A stretch of 64,000 nt of DNA from Uloborus plumipes. Taxonomy: Eukaryota > Arthropoda > Arachnida > Araneae > Uloboridae. Below, piece by piece: positions 1 through 12,600 of the stretch (position 1 is its first letter; every line of letters starts with the position of its first letter). The position numbers and the translations under genes were made by a program. The stretch lies in contig JAXGGA010002940.1 in the NCBI GenBank assembly GCA_038373865.1, forward strand, positions 1-64,000. Reading direction: 5' to 3'. The notes beneath the pieces are model-generated. The model saw only the letters and a list, made by a program, of their open reading frames with translations. It was not told the origin of the DNA and made no database searches.

Positions 1-2040
1 CGAAAATACTTTAAAAGTAACCGCTGAGTTCAAATGTTCTCATTTTTACTATTTAAAAGAAAATTTAATTTGTTAGATTGTAGATATTTTTCTTGTACAT
101 GGTTGCAGTAGAACTGTTGAACATTTTGGAGTATTTAATTAATTTGAAAATTGTCGGGTGGAATTTTGAAACTAAATTTATTTTCTCGGTGAGTTCATTA
201 ATGCTCAGTTTTCTATACTCTTCTTTCTTTTCTTTTTTTTGTCTCAGAACAATTGTTCTAATTTGTTATGAGCATTTATCATTGTATGTTTAACCGCCTT
301 GAGTAATTTTAACTGGATTCAGTTTTGAAAATAATTAAGCTGAAATCCATCTCGAAGTCATAATAACATACTGAATGAGTATCTTTCTGCTGGATTAAAT
401 TTAACGCTGATAGCTCTCAATTCATAAAGTTTTGAAGTTTTTTTGAACTGCTTTCATCATAAATGTTTTTAAACTCCTTTAAAATTGGAGAATTTGAGCT
501 TCAAAATATGGTTGTGGCGTAGCAATTTTTTTTTTTAATGAGCTAAGTTTTCACTGAAAATGCACTTGTAAATATCTATGTACCTATAGTTTTAGTACTT
601 CATTTGAACTGCTGTATTAAGATATTTATTTCATTTGAAAAATAAGTTTCAGTGTTATAATTTGATTACTTTCTCATCATTTTTAGGAATTCCATTTAAA
701 AATATAGATTGGGTTCTTTTATTAGCAAAAATATAGCATCAATTATGCGAAAGTTTTCACATATCAAACATTTAAAAAAATTCGAATTTAATATTTGAAT
801 TTCTGTAAACTTTTTTTAGCTTACAATGATTAAAACTAAAAAAAAATATGTTAATGGTAGTTCTTTAAGTAAAACAGCTTGCTTTGGGAAAAAACCTTTT
901 TTTTTTAAATTTCACATTGAATCCCCTGAAAACATTCTATGACTCATAAAGATAACATCAGCTGCAAATTTCTATGAATATCACAAAATTTATTCAAACT
1001 GACTTTTATTACATTTATTTACTGAATTTCTCGTTTTTTCGACTTCAAAAGTTAAAACAGCAAAGTAATAAAAATGCTATCGTCTTTTTTTTTTAATATT
1101 ATTAATACAACTTAAAATGCCTTAGTGTTTGTGTCTGTAGCTATACTATTCATTATAATTAATTAGTTCAAAAATTGTAAAGATCTTACAATTTTGTACA
1201 AAATAATTGAAACTAAAATCAAAAGATTGATTAGAAATATCATTAATTAGCAGTTATTTTGATAACTTGTTTTAAAAAATAATTCCCGAAAAAACTAAAT
1301 AGATTGGGAAAAATATTTCAAGTCTTATTTTTGATATGAAAAGATTGACAAAAAATCTATCCTGGTATAGAAAATTCGATCGATTCCGATTTAAGTCGAA
1401 TAATTGAAATAGTTATGAAACTATTTCAATTAGTAACATTACCTATAGTTTACGAGTATAATATTACGAGTATAATAGTTTCACTAGAGCAACATACCGA
1501 CTCATATTAACCCCCCCCCCCCCCCGGCGAAGGGGGGTTTCAGAAATACATGTTAAATGGACGTGATAAGACGTCCAGAACCATCAGTGGGTTAAACTAT
1601 TATACTCCCTAATATAGTATACACTAGGAATGCAACATCAATGTTTCAGAACAATAAAACATCAATAGTTTCTAAGATGGATCTTTTTAGAAAAAGGGAA
1701 CTTTTGAATATCTTACAAATATTCATGCACAATAACCAATTTAGGTAGGCCAGTGAATTCATTTGGTAGAAGAGCTTATATTCATTAAATCATAACTGAT
1801 TTCATAGCTGTGGAAAATAAGTCTATAATAATAAGAAGTATAATAACTGAATGCCAAAATATTTTTTTTTGCCAGATTAGTATTGCAAAAGAATAAGTAC
1901 TTTATGCATGGATTTGAATTTTAAGTAAAGATTGAAACATGAACTAGATCCAATAAAAAGTAATTTAATACCACCTCTCTGTTTTACTCATGTCTAAAAA
2001 CTGAACTGAAAATAAGACATTCAAAGGTAAATTCAAAGTA
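1..2040. other. A+T-rich DNA with no recognisable gene
   Basis: Apart from the small inverted repeat at 1468-1607 I see only A/T-rich sequence with T and A homopolymers and short chance ORFs. No coding motif, splice structure or transposon end was recognised. Confidence 0.5.
1468..1607. repeat. Short inverted-repeat element with a 15-base C run
   Basis: GAGTATAATAGTTT at 1468-1481 recurs inverted as AAACTATTATACTC at 1594-1607. Between them lie a C15 run (1511-1525) and a G6 run. It looks like a small MITE, but I could not fix a target duplication. Confidence 0.4.
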
Positions 2041-2305
2041 AGGGGCAATCAGGTGTCTATCCAGGATTTTTGTCGGGGTCCTGTTTTCGGAATTTTGTGA
2101 AAAATAGCGTGTAGTTTTGTGAAAAGTAATGAGTAGTTTTGTGAAAAACAGTTAAGGCTGAAAATATTACCGATCGTTTTTGAATCTTAGATTTTTATGA
2201 AGGTCCGTTTTTGAGTTTCTGAATTTTGAAGAGTCCGATAACAGAGCTAATTCCTTTTTAGATTGACCCTGACAATTAGGAACTATTTTTTAAACCAACT
2301 ACAGG
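2041..2305. repeat. Degenerate 22-bp tandem repeat in a probable transposon end
   Basis: Three tandem copies of a unit built on GTAGTTTTGTGAAAA lie at about 2093-2155. The preceding CAGGTGTCTATCCAGG block looks like a hAT-type terminus, but no partner end was found. Confidence 0.35.
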
Positions 2306-3140
2306 GGTGATTGTGTTCCGGTATTTTACCGGATTTCCGGTATTTTTATGATCGAAAATACTGGAAATAAAATATTTTTAATGATACTTTTATCTTCCCA
2401 CCTCCGATTTTTTTTTTTTTTGCTTTTTCGAATTTTTTATGATTATGCCGATAATTATTAATAATATTCATCGAATAGGAATGTTAAGATACCGTTCTAA
2501 TTGTTTTTTTATTTTGAAAAATTATTTTATTGTCATCTTTTTTGATTTTGAGGCCTTCAATTAAAAAAAATGCAATCCTTTTGCATCCGACATGAGAATC
2601 GAATTTTTCTCATTTTTGCTGCTTATTACTCTTAGTTAGGAGACAATTAAATGAAATATAGTTTTATTTATATTAAAAAAAATTTAATTTTAAATAAATT
2701 CTGTGAAATCTGTCTTTTATGAAAATCAAAATGTCAAAGTTAAAATTTGAAGATCTGATTTAATTTTATTTTGCTTCAATTATGTGGATAGTAAAAATAA
2801 TATGGTTATCGCAGAGCTTTTGATTATAAATGTGAAGTAAATTTATTTGAATTCTTTTATATGCCATTTTCATACTTTTAACGTCTTAATTTTGAAAATT
2901 GCGATCTCTTTGTGCGTCCGCTGTGAGAATGATATATTTCGCATTTTCGATGCTTGCTATTCCTTGTAGAAAGACAAACATCTTTTTACATTTCTTTTTA
3001 TTTTGATCAAATTATTAAAATAAAAGTTTTAAACAAAATTCCATGCTCTTTTAGAGTGTCAAATGCCAAAAACTCAAATGCTGAATCTGTGGCTGAATTT
3101 TATTTTTGTTTCAACTATTTAAGTTTTTTCACACATATGT
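2306..3140. repeat. Interspersed repeat, copy 1 (paralogous to 34.15-35.64 kb)
   Basis: The left edge CAGGGGTGATTGTGTTCCGG resembles a DNA-transposon terminus. The body matches 34152-35640 block by block, including a TTTTATCTTCCCAC box and a CAATCC(T/C)TTTGCATCCG box followed by GAGAATCGAATTTTTC. A related box recurs about 329 bases later (2903), so the element contains a degenerate internal duplication. No coding capacity is evident. Confidence 0.6.
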
Positions 3141-4445
3141 AATATCTTTAAATAGTATTTTACTTCAGTATTAACAAATATGAAATCTTTGACTCAAGTC
3201 ATATTGAACTGATTAGGAGATTTATGGGTACTGCATCTAGATAAAATTCTTTTCCATATTTTCAGTAACAAATCCAACTTTTCATTACTTCATAAATATT
3301 TTTGCACAACAAACACTAATTCTGTTAGACTTTTGCATTATCCTTAAAATATATCCCTTTAAAATATATGTTCCAAATAAGTACATATTTAAAGTAATTA
3401 ATTGGAAGAATTGTGGAAAGAAGATTTGTAAGAGTTATAATACCTCGTATTCACAGTTTCAGAAAAAGAAGTTTCTTATTCCTCCTATATTTACTTATTT
3501 TTTCTCTTAACTATAATACCACAGTCTAGGATTTTTCCTCAATGGGACGGAATTCGCTACCAATGTCAAATATTTCAAAGCAACTTTTACCATCACTCAA
3601 ATAATTATAACCATAATATTGCAGGAGGTTTACCTTAAAATTAAAAAGTGAATGCCTTGTAACTGTTTTCTCATAAATGAAGTATAATTATCAGCCTTTT
3701 TTGAAACCTTGTTCAAATATAAAACATCATCAGAAAAGCATCGAAAGCAAAATATTGATGTTTAAAAAACAAAGACCATAAAATATGGATATTTCCGAAA
3801 CATCAGCATTCATGTCGCAGCACTAGTACATACTAGTTATAATTCATTTATCTTCAAATTTCTCTTCTTCTGATAGTATAGTAAATCTGGCAATACTTCC
3901 CTGTTAAAAGCTAACTGAAATATTAGAATTTGTTCTTACCGATTCGTTCTTAAGGATTAATACAGCCAGAACCTACCTTCTACAATGGGACTGATAAGTC
4001 CTTACATTTATGTAACACTATTACTATTGATAATATGTGTCAAAAGAAAGGGTTCTAGGGCACTGACCCAATCTTCCTTTGCTATACTCCTGGTTATGAG
4101 TGCTGCTTAATAGTCAAATCATGACCTTTACTATATTTTTGGGGATAAACATCGCAGCACATACAAGAAAAAAGTTTAAAAATTACTAGTGCTGCGGATA
4201 TAACGGGTGTGGCGGATATTGTGTTTTTTTATTTCCTAGTTAAACACACTAGCAGAACAAAGTTAATTTCAAATACCTAGCTTAGTTGAATGTGTCAAAA
4301 GGATAGCAAATGCAAGTTTTCAGTTTAAAACTTCGGAAAGTTCCCACTCACAACACATCACCCCTTTTTAAGTGGAATGGTTCCCGAGTACTAGGCACGG
4401 CTTTCAAGGACGAACAGTAGACGGGAGCTGTAACAATATACAAAA
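3141..4445. other. A+T-rich DNA, nothing recognised
   Basis: No long ORF, no transposon terminus pair and no RNA gene seen. A weak TGCTGCGGATATAACGGG / TGTGGCGGATATTG pair of direct repeats lies near 4190-4220. Confidence 0.4.
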
Positions 4446-4889
4446 TAGAGATGAGTTCGGGCTCACTTTTGAAGGCCCGAGCCCGCCCAAGCCCGAGAAT
4501 TTTTAATCCGAGCCCGCCCGAGCCCGAATGATATTGTCTTGTTTTGAGCCCGACCCGGCCCGAGTGTATCAAACATCAATATATATTTTTAATTTCCACT
4601 TGGGATGCACTGGAATGTGGTATATCGTAATAGCAATCGTAAATATATTATAAGTGGGTGCTATCTTTTTGAATTATTATTATTATTATTATTGCTGCCA
4701 TTAAGAAAAACTGTTCTCACGCTCTTTAAGTACCCCAATATTTTATTTCGTGAACGTTGTATTTTTATAAAAACTGACTATCTTAATATGAGATCAAACC
4801 CGAGCCCGCCCGAGCCCGAAAGCTGCTTAAAGTTAAAGGGCCCGAGTCCGTCTCGGGCTCGGGCTCGGGCCGAGCCCGGCTCATCTCTA
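4446..4889. mobile_element. Non-autonomous hAT element, 444 bp, 8-bp TSD
   Basis: The ends are TAGAGATGAGTTCGGGCTC and, inverted, GAGCCCGGCTCATCTCTA. They are flanked by a perfect 8-bp duplication ATACAAAA at 4438-4445 and 4890-4897. Eight-base duplications and the TAGAGATG terminus fit hAT. Subterminal arrays of GAGCCCG and its inverse lie at both ends and probably served as transposase-binding sites. An (ATT)n tract lies at 4673-4693. The ORFs inside come from the GC-rich repeats and are not genes. Confidence 0.85.
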
Positions 4890-5284
4890 ATACAAAACAA
4901 TAAATAAATTAAAAGAAAGAAAAGTATGTATTGATTCAAGTTTTTTTGTTGTCGACGATGTTATTAATTTTTGATAGGGGGGTTTGGACTTTTTGACCCA
5001 GTGGTTTATTAGGTGTTGGTTAGTATTGATGTTTTTTTTCTCAATATATGCTCCTTTTTTATCGGATCTAGGAAAATAAAATAACATTAAAACAAGTAGT
5101 TTAAATATCTTTGCTTTAATAGAAAACTCCTAGCAAATTTCAGTATAACTTCACTGCTTGGCAAAAAAAAAACAAACTTCAAATGCATCTGACACTATTC
5201 TTGCTGATTCTCGTGTAAAAATGACCGACTGAATCCAAATATGACCACAGTTTCCCCCTTTACGATAATCGCTCCCCAACTTTC

Positions 5285-5536
5285 AATGGAATGCTTTATA
5301 TGTATAGTCTTGAGCAAAGGAGAATCAGAGGGGACATGATTCACTTATTTAAATTTATCAAAATGAAAGATGTTATAGGGTTAAATTTTTTCACGGAAAG
5401 CAGGACAAGAGGTCATTGTTTTAAACTGTTTAAATCTCAGGCTGACCTGGAAATTTGGAAAAATTACAAAGAGGCAGTAAGAAGCAATAGAGTAGATAGT
5501 TTTAAGAGGGTTATTGATCTTCATTGGGGTCTATAA
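5285..5536 (+). pseudogene. 5'-truncated LINE reverse transcriptase C-terminal fragment (CR1/Jockey-like)
   Basis: The translation reads Y-S-L-E-Q-R-R-I-R-G-D-M, then F-F, then R-T-R-G-H-C-F-K-L-F and finally N-R-V-D-S-F-K-R-V-I-D-L-H-W. This is the typical tail of CR1/Jockey-like LINE reverse transcriptases (LYSLERRRLRGD ... RTRGHSLKL ... VNSFKxxLDxHW). The catalytic palm is absent, and the segment between K-N-Y and S-N-R appears to have lost the usual FFxxRVxxxWNxLP block. It is a dead 5'-truncated insertion. Confidence 0.7.
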
Positions 5537-6922
5537 TTTGACTAGGATCAGCCAAGAGCCTGTTGCTGGTTGTGGCATTTGTATTTGCAATTACATCTGT
5601 TAACATAACTGGAATAAATATAAATAATACTGAAAGGTTCTTTACTAAAGGAGATCTGTGGTGCGACTTATATGTAACATGTGACATTTCCAAGGTTTTT
5701 AAAAAATTGTACACCTTGAAAAAAATTTAGGACATGGGAGTCATTGAAGGGAGTCTAATACTCATGTTTTGTACCAAAATATAAGTGGAAAATTTTTGAA
5801 TGAGTTGTTGATGACATATTAAACATTTTAGAGAGGAGAGGGGGAATATTAACTCGTAACAAGTGTTTATGATTTTGAATTTTTCACTTCTAGCCCTATA
5901 GAAAAATTTTAATACTAAATGTATTGCTTCCTTTCCCTCCAAATAATAACTGAAATTGTAGAAATCTGAAGAAAATATGAGGGGAGGTGGCAGTGGCGTA
6001 TATAGGTTTTTATTTCGGAGGGGGCCCATATAATCAAGCTTACCCCCCCCCCCCCCAAGTTTTTTTTCGCTATTACTGTAAAACAAGTAGAAATTTTCAA
6101 ATTGAATTAAAATATTGTAATTTTTGGAAAAGATAGAAAATTACGAAGTTTTAAAATTCCCTCCAAAACTTTTTTCAAAATTAAAATTATTTATGCTACC
6201 TTTTTTCAAAATTGAAACCTTAAGCCATCTTTACTTTAGACCATTTTTGGTAGTAACGTTAGCAAGGACTCTCTCCCGAAATGTTTCGAAATTAATGTTT
6301 TAAAAACATTTTTATTTAGGTTATCTTTAATACCGTCAAGAGAAAAGGCAGGATTCGGGCGCTGTGCCCCGAAATTTTGCGGCATTGAAGCTTCAAGAAT
6401 GCAATTTTAAGCTCTATTTTTTGAAACTGAAGGTTCAAATTTCTACTTCTGTTTGGTTACTTTTTGTTGTTTTAGCTTAATGACATAACTATAATATTTT
6501 TGTGCAATTATATTGCGCTCGAAAATTAAAAACCGTTACGCCGGCACAATATGCAACGACGCGTTCAGAAAGGGGGAGGATCTAAATATTTTTCTCTAAT
6601 ATCTTTTATCATAAATAAAATTACCACACAAATATGAACTAGTCCCACGTATATAAAATTCTCAAATAACAGTGCATGAAATAGCTTCTAAAGAAATAAT
6701 AATAAGCGAAAAACAAAAAAGGGTGATTAAAATCCTAAATCTAGCATCATTTAGTTATGATTACAAAAATAATAAAAGAAAGACAGTTAAAGTATTCACA
6801 AAATTTTGAATAATTTTGCATACATTAACAAAATATTCGCTTGATATTGCAATTTTTATCGACTATACATAAACTTAAAAAACAGAAAGCAAAAAAAAAA
6901 AAAATAGGAATGGTATTAAAAC
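5537..6922. other. Non-genic DNA with a solo hAT-like end at about 5994
   Basis: CAGTGGCGTATATAGG at 5994 begins like several hAT-type termini in this window and is followed by C14 at 6043-6056. I found no matching right end or duplication. The rest, to 6922, is A+T-rich without coding features. Confidence 0.4.
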
Positions 6923-7078
6923 CAGTAGCGTACATAGACTAAGGTACGCCCCGCCCCCCCTGCAAGATTTGTAAGTGCGCCCCCACCACTCGATTAAAAA
7001 AAATCCCATGTAGCTCATAGAGCTATTTTTCTAGATCATGAGCCCCCCCCCCCCGTGGGGGCCTTATGTACGCTACGG
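6923..7078. mobile_element. hAT MITE, 156 bp, 8-bp TSD
   Basis: CAGTAGCGTACATAG at the left matches inverted TATGTACGCTACGG at the right, flanked by a perfect ATTAAAAC at 6915-6922 and 7079-7086. Runs of C (7043-7054) and other GC-rich spacers lie near both ends. No coding capacity. Confidence 0.85.
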
Positions 7079-7086
7079 ATTAAAAC

Positions 7087-8798
7087 ATAAGTCTAGAAAA
7101 GGAATGTGAAGGAAAATAAACACAGTTCTTCAGGTATTCCTGTTTTATAACAAAACATTTAAAGAACGTTTTCTCCGTCTTGGTCGATGAGTTAATTTTA
7201 TTGCATACATGTAGTTCATTGCGAATTTTAAAATTTATAAATACAGAAAAGAACAAATCGTAAGAATAATAATTGCATCAATGATTTAAAAAAGAAATGC
7301 TAGAAAATATGGAAAATTCAGTCACCCTTTTTATAACTAATACGAAAATTTAAAACTTACCTCAGAAAATTTTAATCTATTTCAGTTTCTTTATTTCTTC
7401 AAGATGAATCTTCTCTTCGCTGAGAAACGTGTTGTTGGGACCCAATAAAAGAAAACGACTGAGTGGACCTTCGAACCAGTTTGTCTTTCTGTATAGTATT
7501 TTGCCTATTTCCGGTTGTAACGATAGACTTAGACCCCTCACCCTCCATAATAGCTCCAGGATAACTTTCCATGTCATCTGTGTGGACACTTGAACAAGCG
7601 ACATCCTAATTGCTGGCAATCCATTTTCCAACCAATATTGCTCGTTAGCATTCTGTCACTTTGCGACAGATAAGGATCAACTTTCATCGGAACTTTTCAA
7701 GTCTAGAATTCTAGTATAAAGAGACCCACTAGTTTCCCTGAAGGTAAAACATGTGTCGCCCTGTGTCTCCATGTGTGGCATTGCATTTGAGGGCCTTGTT
7801 TACTTTGTTTACTTGGAAATACAGAGCCTGAAGTTATAAGTCTGATTACCTCTCATCAATCACCCGTTTTCCGACTAACAGTCTGCTGTCCCACAAAGAA
7901 AGGGTGATGACAAGAAAATGGCTTAACAGATAACAAACACTTTCTTCAGTTGAGTTTCGGAAAATTCTCCCCGCTGGATGCTCCCCCCCCCCCCCTCGCG
8001 GCAGGCAAGGGGATTTTGTCTTGGACCGATTCAAGGATTGTATCCCCTCCCCCTCTCCCACGTAACTGCCTTTTTTGTGCTCTGCGAACGCCCAACTTGT
8101 GCGCTGTATTTCTTTATATAATAAAAAAAAAGGTCAACTATGTCCGCACGCCAGTTCATCTAGCGGCGCTGTTGATTATTAAAAAAAAAAAAAAAAAACC
8201 TTGGGGAATACTTACACTTTATTTTAAATTTATTGAGTGTAGCATGATTTTAAAGACTCTTATTTCCTGACGGACTAGAAAAAAAGGAGGAATGAGAAGA
8301 AAGAGAGAAACGTAATTTGCTGACTAATAATCTACGTTGAATATTTTTCATTTAAAGATTTCTATTCAAAATGATTGGAATTTTTTCTATGCGTTTTCTA
8401 ATTGAAATATCTTTATTTTCCCAAGACCCGTTCTTTTTTCTCTTGAGTAAAGCGCAAGGGCTCCCTGACCCTCTTGGGTTGCACCACTGCATGGTGCCAT
8501 CTAATGAATTATTATTAGCAATAATTATTTATTTATGTATTTCAAGCTAAAAGTATGTAAATAATTTAAGAGTAAACTTAAACAGAATAACAATAACTAC
8601 CTTTATTAAAAAAAAAAAAAAAATCCGAATTTTTTTTTTGGGGGGGGGGGGACATAGGAGGGAAAGACTCTCTAGAGTTTGAAAACAATGTTATTCAAGA
8701 GTGGGCTTTTTTCTTAAGGATTTTTTTTTTTTTGAGCAAACACGAACCGAACACCTACTTTTGAAAAAATCTTTCTCGATTTCGGGGGAAGGGGGCCT
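7087..8798. other. Non-genic DNA with homopolymer runs and a solo hAT-like end
   Basis: Contains C13 at 7983-7995, G12 at 8640-8651, poly(A) tracts near 8180 and 8607, and the sequence TTGGGTTGCACCACTG at about 8476-8491, which ends like a hAT right terminus but has no partner. The open frames here are short and carry no known motif. Confidence 0.4.
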
Positions 8799-8806
8799 CG
8801 CCCACC

Positions 8807-10008
8807 CAGGGTTGTTTGATTTTGTCCGGGGCGGAAAAAACCGCCGGAAAAATCCTGGAAAAAACCGTCCCGGACAAAATAGTATTTTGTCCATTTTGTC
8901 CACTTTAAAGAAAATGACAGTTCTTGATTAAAAAATCCAAAGTTTAAAAGCAATGTTTTAAAATATTGATTTTTTTTCAATGAGGTACTTGTTTTATTAT
9001 CAAAATTAGCACACATAATTATGTATACCAACAAATATTTAATAAACAACAGATGCTATAAAAATATAGTATCTGTATAAAATAAATGAATATTAACGAT
9101 AAGATTTAATGCTTACGAGAGCACACATCAGCAGTAAATAATTTTAAGATGTTTATTTTTTGTGAAGGCGTTTCATTGCCAACAATAAAAGTGTATATAA
9201 AATATAAAAAGAGGAAATGAAAATTTTAAAAGGTTTTAGTCTCAAAATATTAAAAGGTTTTAGTCTCAAAATATTAAAAACCCTATGAAATAAATATTAT
9301 TTGATGACAAAAAAGAAAATTTTGCCATGAAATGAAATATGTTCCTATAATAACATTAATATATCCATAAAATAATGCTGTGTACATAAATATTTTACAA
9401 CGGCGCAACATTCATTAAATCCTCAAAAAAAAAAATATCTTAAAATGACCAAATGAATCAAACTTAAACCAATATTTCTTGTAGCATCTAATGTATTTTC
9501 AAATACAAATGATATACATTTATATGTGTACTTAATTCAAACAAAATTTAACCATAGAATTTATGAGAAAATTTCATATAAAGTTTACTTTTTAAGGGAT
9601 TTTAATGTGTTAAATAAATAGAAGGTGACAGAACACTTTAATTTCTTTTTAAAAATATGTATTAAAGAAAAACACTTTTTTTTTCTATTTGTCTACTTTA
9701 AAATAATGTAATTACACTCAATAGTTTATTCACTATGTTAAATTTTATTTCTTTCAACTAAAATTAGTTAAAAATCAATGGGTTAATTGGCATTCTTTTT
9801 TTTTGCATGAGATCATCCTTCTATTTTGGGAAAAAGGTAATGCAAGAGAGATACTAATTGTACATCATAACATTTTGATACATCAAACGTATAAAAAAAA
9901 AACTTTTTTTTTTTTCATTTCTTCCATTTTGTCCATTTCGTCCAATTTTGTCCATTTCTTCCGGCGCCCCGGACTTTTTTCAAAAAAGTGGACGAAATGA
10001 CAACCCTG
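8807..10008. mobile_element. Non-autonomous hAT element, 1.2 kb, 8-bp TSD
   Basis: The ends are CAGGGTTGTTTGATTTTGTC and, inverted, GGACGAAATGACAACCCTG. They are flanked by a perfect CGCCCACC at 8799-8806 and 10009-10016. TTTTGTCC/GGACAAAA motifs recur several times in both subterminal regions. The target is itself a G/C-rich tract. The interior is A+T-rich, with a 2x tandem repeat of ATTAAAAGGTTTTAGTCTCA at about 9224-9275, and encodes no transposase. Confidence 0.85.
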
Positions 10009-10092
10009 CGCCCACCCCCCCCTTAAATACATCCTTGGGAGATGGGCTCCGTTTTTGAAAAGTGGGCAGCGATGGAGGAAAGCGGTTGCCAT

Positions 10093-11071
10093 CAGTGGCG
10101 GATCCAGCGAGGAGGGCACGTGCCCCCCCTGTCATATATTCTCGAAGAGCCTAAAACCCATACTGAAACAAGAAACACCGGTCAAATTTTCGGTGCCGAT
10201 TGGTTACATCTGTTTTGCATTTTTTTAAATACGTATTTTTTTAACAGTTTTTTGGCAACGGAATCGAAAAAGAAAATTAATTTTGAGTATTATACTCTTG
10301 GCACATTTCCGATGTGAGAAAAATGTATCGTTTTTTTTCCCCTTTTATTTATTGATTTTCGGAACTTTCGAATGTCTCAAACTTTTCCCATGGCGCCAGA
10401 TCATTTGAAAGCAAAGGCACTCTGCTTTGACGTATTTTTGCTTACCTTGTATTTGCACATAGAAAAAAAAAGGGGGAGACATAACAAGCGGTTGAGTGGA
10501 AGTATGTTTTTGCATTCTCATTCCACTTGGCTATTACAGGCATTTAGTTTTTTATTCCTTAAACGTAAATCAAAGGGAAAAACTACTCACTTAATACCTT
10601 TTTATTACGGCTACATTTCTGCAAACGCTAAAATATGTTTTGATACTTATTGTCTGAATGATACGGCGCAGCGCCATGTCTGTGCATTCTTCCGAATTTA
10701 GACTCATCAAAAAAGACAACCAAAGCACTGCAGCGAAAAAATTGTTATATTTTAACCGTAATGGGAAAGTAGATACTTCTTCAGTGATATTTTCTCGAGT
10801 TCGAGTGGGGGGGGGGGGGGGCGAGGTTGTTCTTAATGTTTGACGATAGTGAATTAAGTGCTTTTATACATCTTTTGCATTGTTTTAATATATTTTTTGC
10901 ATATGTTTATGATGGAATGCCATTATTACCAAGAACCGAAAGGTGAGGAAAATACGATAATACATAAGAATATGACAGTTGTTTGTTTTTAACAATAATT
11001 ATTTTTCAGTTAAAAAATAAAAAAACATTTTGTGCCCCCCCCCCTGTAGATTTTTTCTGGATCCGCCACTG
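10093..11071. mobile_element. Non-autonomous hAT element, 979 bp, 15-bp TIR, 8-bp TSD
   Basis: Perfect 15-bp inverted termini CAGTGGCGGATCCAG / CTGGATCCGCCACTG, flanked by perfect GTTGCCAT at 10085-10092 and 11072-11079. A GTGCCCCCC run lies just inside each end, and G15 is at 10807-10821. ORFs of up to 109 codons are present but show no hAT transposase motif. Confidence 0.9.
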
Positions 11072-11079
11072 GTTGCCAT

Positions 11080-11895
11080 ATTTGGATTCAGTGGGTTATT
11101 TTACATAACAATCAGCAAGAATGATGTCAAAAATATGCTGAAATTTTTTTTCGCCGAGCAACCGAAAAACACTTGGTTGAAATTGACAAAAACTTGAGAA
11201 CTATTTAAGCTTTCAGCACAGTCTTTTTTTTAAGTAGGAGGTTGAAATTTTGGCAGTAAATTAGGGTGGATAAAAAAAGAGGCACAGCAGTGGCAGGACA
11301 ATTTTTTTTTTCACCATAGGTTTGTAAACCACCCTAATGGACAAGTAAATTTAATAATTACTGATCTATAAGACCAGTGATATATTTTTCTGAATTTCTA
11401 CCCCTGATTAGAATTATAACTGAATATTCAACAAATATGCATTTGGTGCAATCTCTAGTTTTTATCCTTAAAAAAAAGCCTGGATATTCTACAACCCTCA
11501 CCTACCGTATTTTCAGGAATAAGTGCCACACCCGGTGTAAGAGCCGCATCATAATATATTCTCCAGAAGAAAAAAATTTAATGTATGCGCCGCACCTGCT
11601 ATAAGTGCTGCATCTAACCTCAAGCAATAAGGAAAAAAACATTAACCAACAAATAAACAAATTCATCGAAAACAAAACAAAGAATCAAACAGCAATCTGC
11701 ATCCATCACTGAGAGGATAAGGAAGTACATGAGAGAATAAAGAAGTAAGTGCTCCGCCACGCAGCTTTGTTTCCCCCTCCTCCGTGAAACAAATGCAATC
11801 TCAGACTCACCCCCCCCCCCTTTTGCTATCTCCTCAGGTCGTAGGTTTTTCAAGATGAAAGGAAACGATGTGGTGCCATCTATTGGTGGCAGGCT
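11080..11895. other. Non-genic DNA, possible transposon end near 11505
   Basis: A block beginning ACCGTATTTTCAGGAATAAG with repeated GTGCCACACC and GTGCTGCATC motifs looks like a mobile-element terminus. C11 is at 11810-11820. No gene recognised. Confidence 0.35.
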
Positions 11896-12600
11896 TGAAG
11901 TCAATTACGAGAAAATGTAATAGACTATGATTACGAGAATGAAAAAGTTGAGATTACGATTACAGTCCTCTGCCAAATCACAATTACAGCAATGATTAGA
12001 TTATGTAAAAAAAAAAACAATTGATTACTATTATTACATGCCAATTAAGATTACTGCTTTGAGAGGAATATATAATATCAATGTATACAGAGGAGGATCC
12101 AGAAATTTTTCTTTGGGGGTCAAGTTTCAGTGCATCTTATTAGTTTAAGGGGAAGGAAAACAAAGCATATGAAATATAAACCTTCTTTAAAATATCATAC
12201 AGTACTGCACAGCAAGTAATTTTTTTTATTGTATTCTGTTAAATTAACCATTTTCTTATTTTAGTAAAAATTTATTAGCATGAAAAATATAAATTGTCTG
12301 CATGTAATCAATAATTGAATTGTAAAATTCTCAAGTAGAATTTAAGATTTTTTAAACATAAAAAATGTTTTAAAAATCTAAATACACAACTTATTCTTCT
12401 TTTATATATTTATTGATTAAAAATAAATTGGCATTAAAATATAAAGCATAAACTAGGATTAAATTATGTGTGAAATTATTTTGGAAAAAAAAGTGAGATT
12501 ACATGATTACAAGGCTAAATTACGATTATTGAAATAAAAATTACAATTACCATTACACAAGAAATATACTTAATTAAAATTACGATTACAAGTGTTTCAT
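11896..12600. repeat. Region bounded by ATTACGATTAC repeat clusters (possible hAT-like element)
   Basis: Clusters of ATTACGATTAC / ATTACAATTAC motifs lie at about 11907-12050 and 12490-12590, with unrelated A+T-rich DNA between. Paired arrays like this are typical subterminal repeats of DNA transposons. A GGAGGATCCAGAAATTTTTC block at about 12090 resembles the 10093 element terminus and may be a nested fragment. Confidence 0.4.

Noticed and set aside
4348..4907. ORFs rich in Pro, Ser and Arg
   Set aside because: They come from the GAGCCCG repeat arrays and ends of the 444-bp hAT element.
7377..8270. Several ORFs of 70-106 codons
   Set aside because: No motif, overlapping on both strands, containing homopolymer-coded runs such as poly-Pro and poly-Lys.
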